Assembly: GCA_033794685.1 (NCBI GenBank)
Contig: JARAYZ010000004.1
Source: Lentzea sp033794685
GTDB lineage: Bacteria; Actinomycetota; Actinomycetes; Mycobacteriales; Pseudonocardiaceae
DNA: 64,000 nt
Strand: one strand, 5' to 3'
Below, in pieces: positions 34,101 through 41,213 of this stretch (position 1 is its first letter; each line of letters starts with the position of its first letter). Position numbers and translations under genes: made by a program. The notes beneath the pieces are model-generated. The model saw nothing but the letters and a program-made list of their open reading frames with translations. It was not told the origin of the DNA and did no database searches.

Positions 34101-34211
34101 GCCGGCGCCGAGCAGCAGGAGCGCGAGGAGCTTGCGCTGCCGCTCCCCGCCGAGCGCGACGGCGTGCCCGGCGGACCGCAGTTCGAGCGGACCCAGAATC
34201 CGATAATCCAT
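31176..34211 (-). CDS. AfsR-type SARP regulator (SARP-NB-ARC-TPR)
   Basis: A 1,011-residue protein. The N-terminus is a winged-helix DNA-binding domain (MDYRILGPLELRSAGHAVAL) and BTAD domain to about 250. Then comes an NB-ARC ATPase with Walker A GMGGIGKTALA near 290 and LLVVLDNA, and from about 650 tetratricopeptide repeats. The last 25 residues hold CMRCACGRP, a small cysteine cluster that could bind metal. Regulators of this class activate antibiotic clusters by binding direct heptamer repeats near -35. It is transcribed toward the cluster, away from the sdp-like operon. It and the next regulator may form a cascade. Confidence 0.9.
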   Translation of the reverse strand: MDYRILGPLELRSAGHAVALGGERQRKLLALLLLGAGTVVSFDRLIDELWESPPQTARRQVCNAAAAVRRVVTRGGGHLTTTTHGYRLDLPEGSLDADLFRARIREADVLAGRGEPAQAVAFLQSALDLWRGPVLTGLTSPSIDAEAEGLREQRLQAVERLAELRLELGEVTSLLGELMGQVAEHPLRESLRATLMRALDRAGRRGDALTVFEQGRRALADELGTDPGPELAGLHAEFLRTRPVPVAEPRRSPLPFDIPDFTGRESEVDALVEAIGDRAPAIVTIEGMGGIGKTALAVHVANRLEDRFPDGRCYVDLRGFTADTPPLTAGAALELLLRQLGVPPERIPVDPAARRDLWLAEASGRRLLVVLDNAADAGQVRPLLPGASGSVVLVVSRCHLMSIEGAVPVSLDVLPAADAVALFGRIAGQERADAEPEAVADVISLCGGLPLAIRIAAARFRRRPWSVAHLAEQLRDRQRRARAFTANDVSVAGVLVLSYQHLPADRQELFRLLALVPGADFDAHAAAALAGVPVWDAQDVLEELVECNLLMQRRTDRYCLHDLVRDCALDLADRAGTPSELDTARHRLFDYYLHLADVRGRRSLPGRRGFEPALTWQAELPASESEEDDVRQLRAEYKNMVAVAGYASAHGWHVHAWQLPCLLMPYLTRVGLRSGVLELARNALKAAQALGDRCGESMALTNMAFALREEGRHGEVLDFLGRAITISRELGDLPATVGGLRELGAAQVQAGMLADAAGSFAEAAELARSIGDQRAEVNSTIDLGFVDCNLGRHAEADARFRAALAMHQRGGYTGGEVVVLINLGWLAQLRGRDGEAATALERAVRLSREIGMSRGEGISLAWLGVTYRRQGRIADAFTVGREALDSVRRMDLREPEGDALNGLGETCLAAGRLREAETMFRDAEELAMAGVLPMVRARAHEGLAHVAARRGEHEWARTHWERAVALYPDGAVDADNARAHLAGTGTGCMRCACGRPAPRALTVVREVAKVS

Positions 34212-34402
34212 TCAGCCGCACGCTTTCCGTCTCGAAGTACGCCAGTGTGGCCGTCGGCGGACATCGGTGGCACCGCGGCGAAGACAGGAGATATCACCTT
34301 TAAGAGTGAACAAGAGGCGGAAAGATACGCCGGGATTTCTGTACCGATTCAGCCTCACGTGGAATCACGCTTCGGAGCCGCTCGCACACACCCCGTTACC
34401 AG

Positions 34403-34431
34403 TTGACGAAGTGGACAAACGCTGCCATATT
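34403..34431 (+). promoter_or_regulatory. vegetative-type promoter of the sdp-like operon
   Basis: TTGACG at 34403-34408, 17 bases of spacing, CATATT at 34426-34431. This is a good match to a housekeeping sigma promoter and predicts a start near 34438. The surrounding 34212-34489 gap also holds the divergent AfsR-like gene's own promoter, which I could not place. Confidence 0.62.
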
Positions 34432-34441
34432 CCCCTCCGCA

Positions 34442-34469
34442 GCGATGAGGAAGGGAGGTTCCTCATCGC
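34442..34469 (+). promoter_or_regulatory. 5'-leader hairpin or operator before the small peptide gene
   Basis: Perfect 11-base arms GCGATGAGGAA and TTCCTCATCGC around the loop GGGAGG. It begins a few bases after the predicted transcription start and ends 5 bases before the AGGAGGGG ribosome site (34474-34481). It could stabilise the 5' end, control translation, or be a repressor site overlapping the start. Confidence 0.6.
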
Positions 34470-34489
34470 AACCAGGAGGGGATCAAGAA

Positions 34490-34639
34490 ATGAGAACAGC
34501 GGGTTTCTTCGGCGCGCTATTGGCGGCTGCGGCATTGGCCGCGATCACCTTTGCCGGTTCCACGGCGGACACGGCACCGGTTGAATCGGGCAACCAGACA
34601 GCCCTCATCATCGGGCCGTGCACAACGGGCGAGTGCTGA
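34490..34639 (+). CDS. short secreted peptide, candidate SDP-like toxin precursor
   Basis: A 49-residue peptide with a strong ribosome site, AGGAGGGG, 8 bases before its ATG. Residues 2-3 give a basic start, 5-22 are a hydrophobic Ala/Leu-rich signal sequence, and a cleavage after about residue 22-26 is plausible. The remaining 23-27 residues end GNQTALIIGPCTTGEC, with two cysteines four residues apart, the second being the last residue. I know no matching family. It is 21 bases upstream of sdpA. SdpA and SdpB mature the SDP peptide toxin, which also has a disulfide, so this is the obvious candidate substrate. Typical SdpC precursors are near 200 residues, so this one is unusually short. Confidence 0.7.
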   Translation: MRTAGFFGALLAAAALAAITFAGSTADTAPVESGNQTALIIGPCTTGEC

Positions 34640-34660
34640 ACCAACCGGGATTCAGTTCCG

Positions 34661-35221
34661 ATGTCCATCGAAATGGACACCCAGGCCCGTGCCGCGAAAG
34701 GCATGGCCTTCACCAGCGCCGCACTCGGCGTGATTCTGCTCGCGACCACCGCCGCCCAGTTGCCCGCCGACGTCGTCGGGCCGGGAATCAGCGCCCAGCG
34801 GGATGCGTTCCGGCTGTTCTGGCCCGTGGGAATGCAACTCTTCACCAATGCGGCGGGGCGTGAGTTCACCGTTGTGTACCGCCACGACAAAGCCGCCGGC
34901 ACGTTCGTCCCGATCACCCGGACCGCGGGTGACCGGGACTACCTGGGCGGCCTCGACCGCGGGGCCTACGCGGACCTGGTCCGGCTGCTGGCCCTGGTGC
35001 GGGAACTGCCGGACGACCGGTGGCGGGACTGCGCGGCAGCGACGGTGGCCGACTGCGCCACCGTCGTCTCCACGACGTCCGCAGTGACCTTGACCAGCTA
35101 TTTCACCGACCCGGGCGCGTGCGGAACCACCGTCTTCGCCGTCGAGAGGCCCAGCCGGGACGGCACGGTCCGGCACGTCGTCCGGGTAGTGCCCGTGGAG
35201 CTCACGTGCGCACCCCGGTAG
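34661..35221 (+). CDS. sdpA: SdpA-family protein
   Basis: A 186-residue protein with one N-terminal membrane segment (about 14-34). After it comes the family pattern FRLFWPVGMQLFTNAAGREF then VVYRHD, and later DRWRDCA; I read these as the Phe-Trp-Pro-x-Gly...Phe-Thr core of SdpA proteins. In Bacillus subtilis SdpA works with the membrane protein SdpB to turn pro-SdpC into the killing peptide SDP. It has four cysteines in the presumed outside part. It follows the small peptide gene by 21 bases and overlaps sdpB by 16. An alternative ATG lies at 34673. Confidence 0.72.
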   Translation: MSIEMDTQARAAKGMAFTSAALGVILLATTAAQLPADVVGPGISAQRDAFRLFWPVGMQLFTNAAGREFTVVYRHDKAAGTFVPITRTAGDRDYLGGLDRGAYADLVRLLALVRELPDDRWRDCAAATVADCATVVSTTSAVTLTSYFTDPGACGTTVFAVERPSRDGTVRHVVRVVPVELTCAPR

Positions 35222-36093
35222 CCCGCGCGCTCGCGTTCGAACCCCGCACGCGCGCCCTCGGCGCCGCTCGGTCGCTGGTCGCGATCGCGGAACTGTCCGC
35301 ACTCGTGTTCACCTCGGACACCGACTTGTTCCCCACTGTGCCGAATGGACCAGCCGGCCCCCGATGCGACGGTCTTCGCGCTCTTTCCCTTTGGTGCGCG
35401 GACACTTCTCCAGCGGCGCAGACAGTCACCCGACTGGTCACGATCGCCGCACTCGTGCTCGCGGCCTCGGGTTACCGACCGCGCTGGACGTGCATTCCGC
35501 AGTGGTACGCGACCTTCAGCCTCGCCGCCGCGATGCACGTCCCCAACGGCGGCGAGAACGTGGCACGAATCGTCACCCTTCTGCTGATCCCGTTGTGCCT
35601 CGCCGACGATCGGGTCTGGCACTGGAGACGACCGGACACACCATTACCGGCGTGGTGGAGCGGCGCGTCGTGGATCACCCACTGGGCCATACGCGTGCAG
35701 GTCGCCGTCGTCTACGGCCAGGCGGTCTGGATCAAACTCAGGGAACCGGAATGGCGCGACGGCAGCGCAATGCACCATGTGATGCAGGACGCGTATTTCG
35801 GAACCGGTTCGTCACTCGTGCCGTTCGCGGATTCGGCTCTTCTGTCCCCCGTGATCACCTGGGCGACGATCCTCGTCGAATCCGCGATCGTGATCTGCGT
35901 GCTCGGGAATTCCCGGTCGCGCCGCGCCGCGCTCGCACTCGCCGTCGTGCTGCACGGCGGAATCGTGCTGGCGCTCGGCCTGGTGAGCTTCGGCCTCGTG
36001 ATGATCGGTTTCGTGGCGGCCGCGAGCAGCGGCCGGACGGAGCAGCCGGTCAGCGCCCCGGCGCCGGCATCCGCCGCACCGCCGCCGCGATGA
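35206..36093 (+). CDS. sdpB: SdpB-family membrane protein (HTTM fold)
   Basis: A 295-residue protein from GTG 35206 with GTGGAG upstream. About seven hydrophobic segments are visible. The stretch LFPTVPNGPAGPRCDGLRAL, followed by SLWC, is characteristic of SdpB, and KLREPEWRDGSAMHHVM matches the HTTM family (related to vitamin-K-dependent carboxylase). SdpB is needed with SdpA to mature SDP. Codon 147 (35644-35646) is TTA, rare in this genome, hinting at bldA-type developmental control. The last 44 bases overlap the convergent wecB-like gene. I found no SdpI-like immunity or SdpR gene beside it. Confidence 0.78.
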   Translation: MRTPVARALAFEPRTRALGAARSLVAIAELSALVFTSDTDLFPTVPNGPAGPRCDGLRALSLWCADTSPAAQTVTRLVTIAALVLAASGYRPRWTCIPQWYATFSLAAAMHVPNGGENVARIVTLLLIPLCLADDRVWHWRRPDTPLPAWWSGASWITHWAIRVQVAVVYGQAVWIKLREPEWRDGSAMHHVMQDAYFGTGSSLVPFADSALLSPVITWATILVESAIVICVLGNSRSRRAALALAVVLHGGIVLALGLVSFGLVMIGFVAAASSGRTEQPVSAPAPASAAPPPR

Positions 36094-37168
36094 GCTCGGA
36101 CGGGGACCCGGTGCCGTACGGCGACGGGATCTCCCGCAGCGCGGCACGATGCCCCTCCACATCGTCCAGCCACGCCAGCACCGAGGCGCCGACCAGCGGG
36201 CCGGGGGGAACGAGCGTGCCGAACGTGCCCTCGATCTCCGGGCGTTCGGTGCTGCGCCGCACGACCACGACGGGCCGCTTGAGCACGCTCACCTCCTCCT
36301 GGATGCCGCCCGAGTCCGACACGATCACGGCGGAACCGTGCGCCAGCGCCAGGAACGCGCCGTACGACTGCGGTTCGATGACCTGCAACCCGTGCAGCAA
36401 CCCGTCCAGGCCGAACGCGGTGACGCGCTGCGCGGTGCGCGGGTGCAGCGGCAGCACGACCGGCAGCGGCAACGCGCCGAGCTCGCGCAGGACGATCTCC
36501 AGGTTGCCCGCGTCGTCGACGTTCTCCGGGCGGTGGATCGTGGCCAGGACGTAGCGGTCGCGCTTGAGGCCGAGGTCGCCCAGGACCGCGTCCTCCTCAT
36601 CCGCGCTCGGCAACGCGTGCGCCAGCGCCTCCACGACGGTGTTGCCGGTGACGGCGATGCGGCTGTCCGCGACGCCCTCCCGCAGGAGGTTGTCGCGGTT
36701 GAGCGGCGTCGGCGCGCAGCACAGGTCGGAGAGGTGGTCGATGAGCACGCGGTTGTGCTCCTCCGGCATCGCGCGGTCGTAGCTGCGCAGACCGGCCTCC
36801 ACGTGCACCAGCGGCACGTCGCAGGCGTTGGCCGCCAACGCTCCCGCGAGTGCGGAGGTCGTGTCGCCCTGCACGATCACGGCGTCCGGCCGGTGCGCGG
36901 CCAGCACCTCGTCCACGGCCGAGACGGCACGCCCGAGCTGGTCGCCCCGGCGCAGGCCGCCGAGCCGCAACTCGTGGAACGCGCCCGGTTCCGGCACATC
37001 CCGGCGGATGAGCGAGTACATCGAGCGGTCGTAGTGCTGGCCGGTGTAGATCATGGTGCACGCGCTGCCGAAGTGGTCGACGAGTGGCGCGAGTTTGATC
37101 AGTTCGGGCCTGGTGCCGCAGACGATCGTCACGCTGTTCGATTCCCGCACCGCGGCAAGGTACTTCAT
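36050..37168 (-). CDS. wecB: UDP-N-acetylglucosamine 2-epimerase (non-hydrolysing type)
   Basis: A 372-residue enzyme using the ATG at 37168. Family motifs are complete: CGTRPELIKLAPL, VIVQGDTTS, HVEAGLRSYDRAMPEEHNR, VTGNTVVEA, TIHRPENVD and VSDSGGIQEE. It converts UDP-GlcNAc to UDP-ManNAc, a precursor for surface polysaccharide. The frame continues to 37276 but that would run into the promoter of the divergent membrane-protein gene. It is the first gene of the exopolysaccharide region and is read away from the rest. Confidence 0.9.
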   Translation of the reverse strand: MKYLAAVRESNSVTIVCGTRPELIKLAPLVDHFGSACTMIYTGQHYDRSMYSLIRRDVPEPGAFHELRLGGLRRGDQLGRAVSAVDEVLAAHRPDAVIVQGDTTSALAGALAANACDVPLVHVEAGLRSYDRAMPEEHNRVLIDHLSDLCCAPTPLNRDNLLREGVADSRIAVTGNTVVEALAHALPSADEEDAVLGDLGLKRDRYVLATIHRPENVDDAGNLEIVLRELGALPLPVVLPLHPRTAQRVTAFGLDGLLHGLQVIEPQSYGAFLALAHGSAVIVSDSGGIQEEVSVLKRPVVVVRRSTERPEIEGTFGTLVPPGPLVGASVLAWLDDVEGHRAALREIPSPYGTGSPSELIAAAVRRMPAPGR

Positions 37169-37274
37169 CGATCCGGACGAATCCCGGGAAATCCCGCACA
37201 CGTTCACTCGAAAGAGTTGCCTGGGACATCGCTCGAAAGTGTTGCGGCACAAGCGTGTCGTAGTGTCCGCGCTC

Positions 37275-38102
37275 ATGTCCGGTCATCTGGCACTTGCGGT
37301 GTCCACTGTGCTCTACGGCCTGGGGATAGTCGCGCAGACCGTCGCCGCTCGCAGGGCGGACGAACGCCCCGGCACCGGCGTGGGACTGCTCGCCCGCCTG
37401 GCCTCGGACCGGTTGTACCTGCTGGGTTTCACCGGCCAGGTCGGCGGGTTCGGGTTCGCGTTCCTCGCTCGTGAGGACCTGCCCCTCTACCTGGTGCAGG
37501 CCGGTTCGTCGTGCGCGGTCGGCCTCGCCACCGTGATCGGCGTCGTGGCGCTGGGCTGGCGGATCCGGCGCGTCGAGATCGCGGTGCTGGTGGTGATGGC
37601 GTGCGGGCTGCTGTTGCTGACGGGGGCGGCGGCGCCGTCCACGGCCCGTGAGCTCCCGCTGGTGCCCGCGCTGGTGGTGCTGGGGCTGCTGACTCTCGCG
37701 GTGCTGCCGCTGGCCCGGACGTTCAAGGCGATGACGCCGGTGCTCGCCGGCGTCGCGTTCGCCGTGGTCGCGGTGGCCGCGCGCAACGTCGCGGGCAAGC
37801 CGCTGCTCGACCTGGTGCTGCACCCGCTGACCTGGGTGATGATCATCGCCGCGTTCGTCGGGCAGGCGTGTCTCGCGTCCGCGTTGCAGCGGGGCTCGGC
37901 CACGTCCGCGGTGGCGTCGATGGACGCGACCACCGTGGTGATCAGCTCGGCGGCCGGGCTCGCGCTGATGGGCGACCAGATCGCGGCCGGGCGTGAGTGG
38001 TGGGTCGTGCTGGGCGTGGTGCTCGTCGTGTCCGGCGTGCTGGTGCTCGGGTCCGCCGCGCAGAAGCCCTCCGACCTGGTGAGCGCGAGAGGTGAGCGGT
38101 GA
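37275..38102 (+). CDS. EamA/DMT-like membrane protein
   Basis: A 275-residue protein from ATG 37275 with about nine to ten hydrophobic segments, beginning LALAVSTVLYGLGIVAQTVAARRA and containing SATSAVASMDATTVVISSAAG, as in drug/metabolite-transporter proteins whose two halves are repeats. It is the first gene of a run of ten coupled genes (through 47141). In polysaccharide loci such proteins are thought to move small molecules or lipid-linked sugars; the substrate is not readable. Confidence 0.75.
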   Translation: MSGHLALAVSTVLYGLGIVAQTVAARRADERPGTGVGLLARLASDRLYLLGFTGQVGGFGFAFLAREDLPLYLVQAGSSCAVGLATVIGVVALGWRIRRVEIAVLVVMACGLLLLTGAAAPSTARELPLVPALVVLGLLTLAVLPLARTFKAMTPVLAGVAFAVVAVAARNVAGKPLLDLVLHPLTWVMIIAAFVGQACLASALQRGSATSAVASMDATTVVISSAAGLALMGDQIAAGREWWVVLGVVLVVSGVLVLGSAAQKPSDLVSARGER

Positions 38103-39040
38103 AGCCCGTCGCCAGTGTGTCGCTGGACCTCGACAACCTGTGGGCGTACCTGCGCACGCACGGCGATTCCCGTTGGGAGAGCAGGCCGAGCTTCCTGCCG
38201 TCCGCGGTGCCGCGCCTGCTGGACGTCTTCGGTGAACAGCGTCTGACCACCACGGTCTTCGTGGTCGGCGCGGACGCGGAACGCGACGACGGCGCCGAGG
38301 CGGTCGCGTCGATCGTCGCGGCCGGGCACGAGATCGCGAACCACTCCTTCTGGCACCAGCCGTGGCTGCACCGGTTCTCCGACGAGGAGGTCGAGAAGGA
38401 GGTCATGCGCGCCGAGGAGGCGCTCATGACCGCCGGGGCACCGCGACCGACCGGGTTCCGCGGACCGGGGTACAGCGTCACGCCCGCGTTGCTGGACGTG
38501 TTGCGGCGGCGGGGTTATCTCTACGACGCCAGCGTGCTGCCGACGTGGATCGGGCCGCTGGCTCGCGCCTATCACAACCGTTCGGCGGGATCGACGGACG
38601 GCGGCGAGGACCTGTTCGGCGGGTTCGGCAAGGTCCGCGCGCCCAACACGGCGTACCGCTGGCGGGACGGCCTGGTCGAGCTGCCGGTGACGACGATGCC
38701 GTTGCTGCGGGTGCCGATCCACGGCGCCTATCTGTTGCAGCTGCACCAGATCTCACCCCGGCTGGCCCGTGGGTACTTCCGCACGGCGTTGCGGTTGTGC
38801 CTGGCGCGCAAGGTTTCCCCGTCGTTGCTGCTGCACCCGACCGACGTGCTCTCGGGGGCCGAGGCGCCCGGGATGGAGTTCTTCCCCGGCATGGCCGTGC
38901 CCGGCGCGGCGAAGGTCGAACTGCTGGGCTGGGTGTTGTCGATGCTGCGCGAGCACTTCGACGTGGTCGGCACCGGCGAGCACGTCGCGCGGATCTCGGG
39001 TTCCCCGTTGCGCGAACGGGATCCGGTCGCATGTGGCTGA
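38099..39040 (+). CDS. NodB-type polysaccharide deacetylase
   Basis: A 313-residue protein from GTG 38099, overlapping the previous stop by 4 bases. The NodB domain has its metal site in SVSLDLDN (D10, D12) and IANHSFWH, and TGFRGPGYS as motif 3. A C-terminal region of about 130 residues holds HPTDVLSG with the likely last-motif histidine. It has no signal peptide, so it probably works in the cytoplasm on nucleotide- or lipid-linked sugars, or on a polymer at the inner face. It overlaps the next gene by 10 bases. Confidence 0.85.
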   Translation: MKPVASVSLDLDNLWAYLRTHGDSRWESRPSFLPSAVPRLLDVFGEQRLTTTVFVVGADAERDDGAEAVASIVAAGHEIANHSFWHQPWLHRFSDEEVEKEVMRAEEALMTAGAPRPTGFRGPGYSVTPALLDVLRRRGYLYDASVLPTWIGPLARAYHNRSAGSTDGGEDLFGGFGKVRAPNTAYRWRDGLVELPVTTMPLLRVPIHGAYLLQLHQISPRLARGYFRTALRLCLARKVSPSLLLHPTDVLSGAEAPGMEFFPGMAVPGAAKVELLGWVLSMLREHFDVVGTGEHVARISGSPLRERDPVACG

Positions 39041-40203
39041 CGGTCCTGCTGCGCGTCTTCGCCTGCGGGACGGTGGCGCTCGCGCCCCTGGAAGGGTACC
39101 TGCTGGAGGTGCACGGGCAGTCGGCCAAGGTCGTGCCCGCGCTGCTGATCGCCGTGTGGCTGGTTTCCTCGTACAAGCATCGACGTCTGCCATCGCCGCA
39201 TCCGCTGCACCTGGTGATCGCGTTGCTGGCGGTGGTGCTGCTGGCGACCTCGGCGGTGCACGAGGCCGAGCCGTTCACGCTGGAGTACCTGGTGCGGTGG
39301 GTGCCGTTCCTGGTGATCGCGACGGTGCTCGCCGACGTGGCCGCGTGGGAGGTGCCGGTGCGCGCGCTGCTGGCGGCGACGGTGGCCGGTGCGGTCGTGG
39401 CGGCGGCGGGCGGACTGCTCAGCGTGGCCGGGGGCTCGTTGCGCGCCACCGGGCCGTTGGAGGATCCCAACGACCTGGCGTTCTTCCTCGTGGCGGCGTT
39501 GCCGTTGCTGGTCGCGCTGCCCGTGAGGGGCCGGTCGCGGATCGTGTTGTTGTTGCTGGGCGCGGTGCTGGTGGCCGGTACGGCGGCGACGTTCTCCCGT
39601 GGCGGTGGGATCGCGCTGGCCTGCGCGCTGGTGTGGCTGATCGCGCGCCGGGCTCTGCCGGTGCGCGCCGTGGTCGTGACGGCGGCGGTCGCCGGTGTGG
39701 CCGCGCTGGTGTTCGCGTCGACCGCGCAGGCCGAGTTGTCCCGGGCGTTCCAGGAGAAGAGCCACATCGCGGGCACCAACGCCGACACGCGGATGCTGCG
39801 CTGGCAGGCGGCGTCGCGGATGCTCGCCGACAACCCGGTGCTCGGCGTCGGGCCGGGCGGGTTCCGCCAGCAGTACGCGGCGGCCGGGCACAACGCGGAG
39901 ATCGACGAGCAGACCCCGGTGGCGCACAACCTGTTCCTCGAGGTCGCGGCCGAACTCGGGGTGCCCGGGTTCGTGCTGCTCATCGCTTTCATCGCGGTCG
40001 GTTTCGTGGCGAGCGAACGGGCGTTGCGGCGCGTGGCGGACCGGCGTGAGGCCGTGGCCGTGCAGGCGGCGCTGATCGCCGTGCTCGTCGCCTCGATCTT
40101 CCTGTCCGAGCAGTACTACCTGCCCCTGTGGTCACTCGTCGCCATCGCTGTCGCGATCGAGCGGCGCTCAGTCGAGGAGCCTCGATGCGCGTTCTCCACG
40201 TGA
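39031..40203 (+). CDS. O-antigen ligase/Wzy-like polymerase
   Basis: A 390-residue protein from ATG 39031 with about ten membrane segments. The hallmark periplasmic loop is VAHNLFLEVAAELGVPG, following TRMLRWQAASRMLADNPVLGVGPGGF. This is the Wzy_C/O-antigen ligase family, which polymerises or transfers lipid-linked repeat units outside the membrane. The flippase gene in the same operon supports a Wzx/Wzy-type route. Confidence 0.85.
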   Translation: MWLTVLLRVFACGTVALAPLEGYLLEVHGQSAKVVPALLIAVWLVSSYKHRRLPSPHPLHLVIALLAVVLLATSAVHEAEPFTLEYLVRWVPFLVIATVLADVAAWEVPVRALLAATVAGAVVAAAGGLLSVAGGSLRATGPLEDPNDLAFFLVAALPLLVALPVRGRSRIVLLLLGAVLVAGTAATFSRGGGIALACALVWLIARRALPVRAVVVTAAVAGVAALVFASTAQAELSRAFQEKSHIAGTNADTRMLRWQAASRMLADNPVLGVGPGGFRQQYAAAGHNAEIDEQTPVAHNLFLEVAAELGVPGFVLLIAFIAVGFVASERALRRVADRREAVAVQAALIAVLVASIFLSEQYYLPLWSLVAIAVAIERRSVEEPRCAFST

Positions 40204-41213
40204 TCAGCGAGATGGGCGCGGGCGGCGCGGAGGCGCTCGTGTCCGGTATGGCCCTGGCGGGCGGTGACGTCGGCTGGGAGTCCGCGGTGGCGTCCGGTGG
40301 CGGGTTCCGCGTCGAGTCGTTGCGCGCTGCCTCGGTGCCCGTGTTCGACGTGCCGGTGGCGCGCCGTTCGCCGTTGGGCGTGGTGCGCGCGACTTGGGCC
40401 GTCCGGGCGGCGGTGCGCTCGTTCCGGCCGGACGTCGTGCTGGCGCACAACGTGTCCGCGTCGCTGGTCGCCCGCCTCGCCTCGCGGCGTCCTGTGGTGA
40501 CGGTGTTCCACGGGGTCGCCGAGGCGGACGTGCCTGGCGCGGTGCGGGTGCTGCGCCGGGTGTCGTCGACCGTCGTGACCGTTGCTTCCGCTGCTCGCAC
40601 GCGGTTGCTCGACGCCGGGCTCGACTCCGTCGTGATCCCGAACGCCGTGTTCCCGTCTGTTCCGTCGGCGGACCGGGCGACCGTGCGTGCGCGGCTCGGG
40701 ACACCTGCGACCGTGCCGGTCGCGCTCTGCCCGGCCCGGCTGGAACCGCAGAAGCGGCACGACGTGCTGCTCGCCGCGTGGGCCCAGATCCCCGGCGACT
40801 GCGAACTGTGGCTCGCGGGCGACGGCAGCCTGCGCGCCGAACTGGAGGAGCGCGCGGACGGCCGGGTCCGGTTCCTCGGCACCCGCACCGACGTGCGCGA
40901 CCTCTTCGAGGCGGCGGACGTCACCGTGCTCACCAGCGACTGGGAGGGCATGCCGATCGCGCTGCTCGAGTCGCTGGCGGCGAACCGCCCGATCGTCGCG
41001 TCCGATGTGGACGGTGTGCGGGAGGTGCTGGCCGGCGGTGGCGGCGTCATGGTCCCCCGCCGCAGCCCCGGACAGACCGCAAAGGCGTTGCGCGGCCTGC
41101 TCTTCTCCCCCACCGCGCGTTCGGTGGCCGCCTCCCACGACGGCTCGGCCGACGCGCACAGCCTGATGAAGTCCTACGACGAACTGCTTCGTACCGTCCT
41201 GGAGGGACGATGA
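40185..41213 (+). CDS. GT4-family glycosyltransferase (1)
   Basis: A 342-residue GT-B enzyme from ATG 40185 with GAGGAG upstream. It starts MRVLHVISEMGAGGAE, has the C-terminal half motifs LCPARLEPQKRHDVLL, WLAGDGSLR and EGMPIALLESLAANRP, where the glutamates bind the nucleotide sugar. It retains the anomeric configuration if typical of the family. Donor and acceptor are unknown. Start overlaps the ligase gene by 19 bases and the stop overlaps the next gene (ATGA). Confidence 0.88.
   Translation: MRVLHVISEMGAGGAEALVSGMALAGGDVGWESAVASGGGFRVESLRAASVPVFDVPVARRSPLGVVRATWAVRAAVRSFRPDVVLAHNVSASLVARLASRRPVVTVFHGVAEADVPGAVRVLRRVSSTVVTVASAARTRLLDAGLDSVVIPNAVFPSVPSADRATVRARLGTPATVPVALCPARLEPQKRHDVLLAAWAQIPGDCELWLAGDGSLRAELEERADGRVRFLGTRTDVRDLFEAADVTVLTSDWEGMPIALLESLAANRPIVASDVDGVREVLAGGGGVMVPRRSPGQTAKALRGLLFSPTARSVAASHDGSADAHSLMKSYDELLRTVLEGR

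Noticed and set aside
31155..34406. Long plus-strand frame opposite the AfsR-like gene
   Set aside because: Same reason: a shadow of a clear SARP-NB-ARC-TPR gene.
37169..37276. Upstream extension of the wecB-like frame
   Set aside because: It would place the start inside the divergent membrane-protein gene; the ATG at 37168 starts just before the conserved CGTRPE motif.
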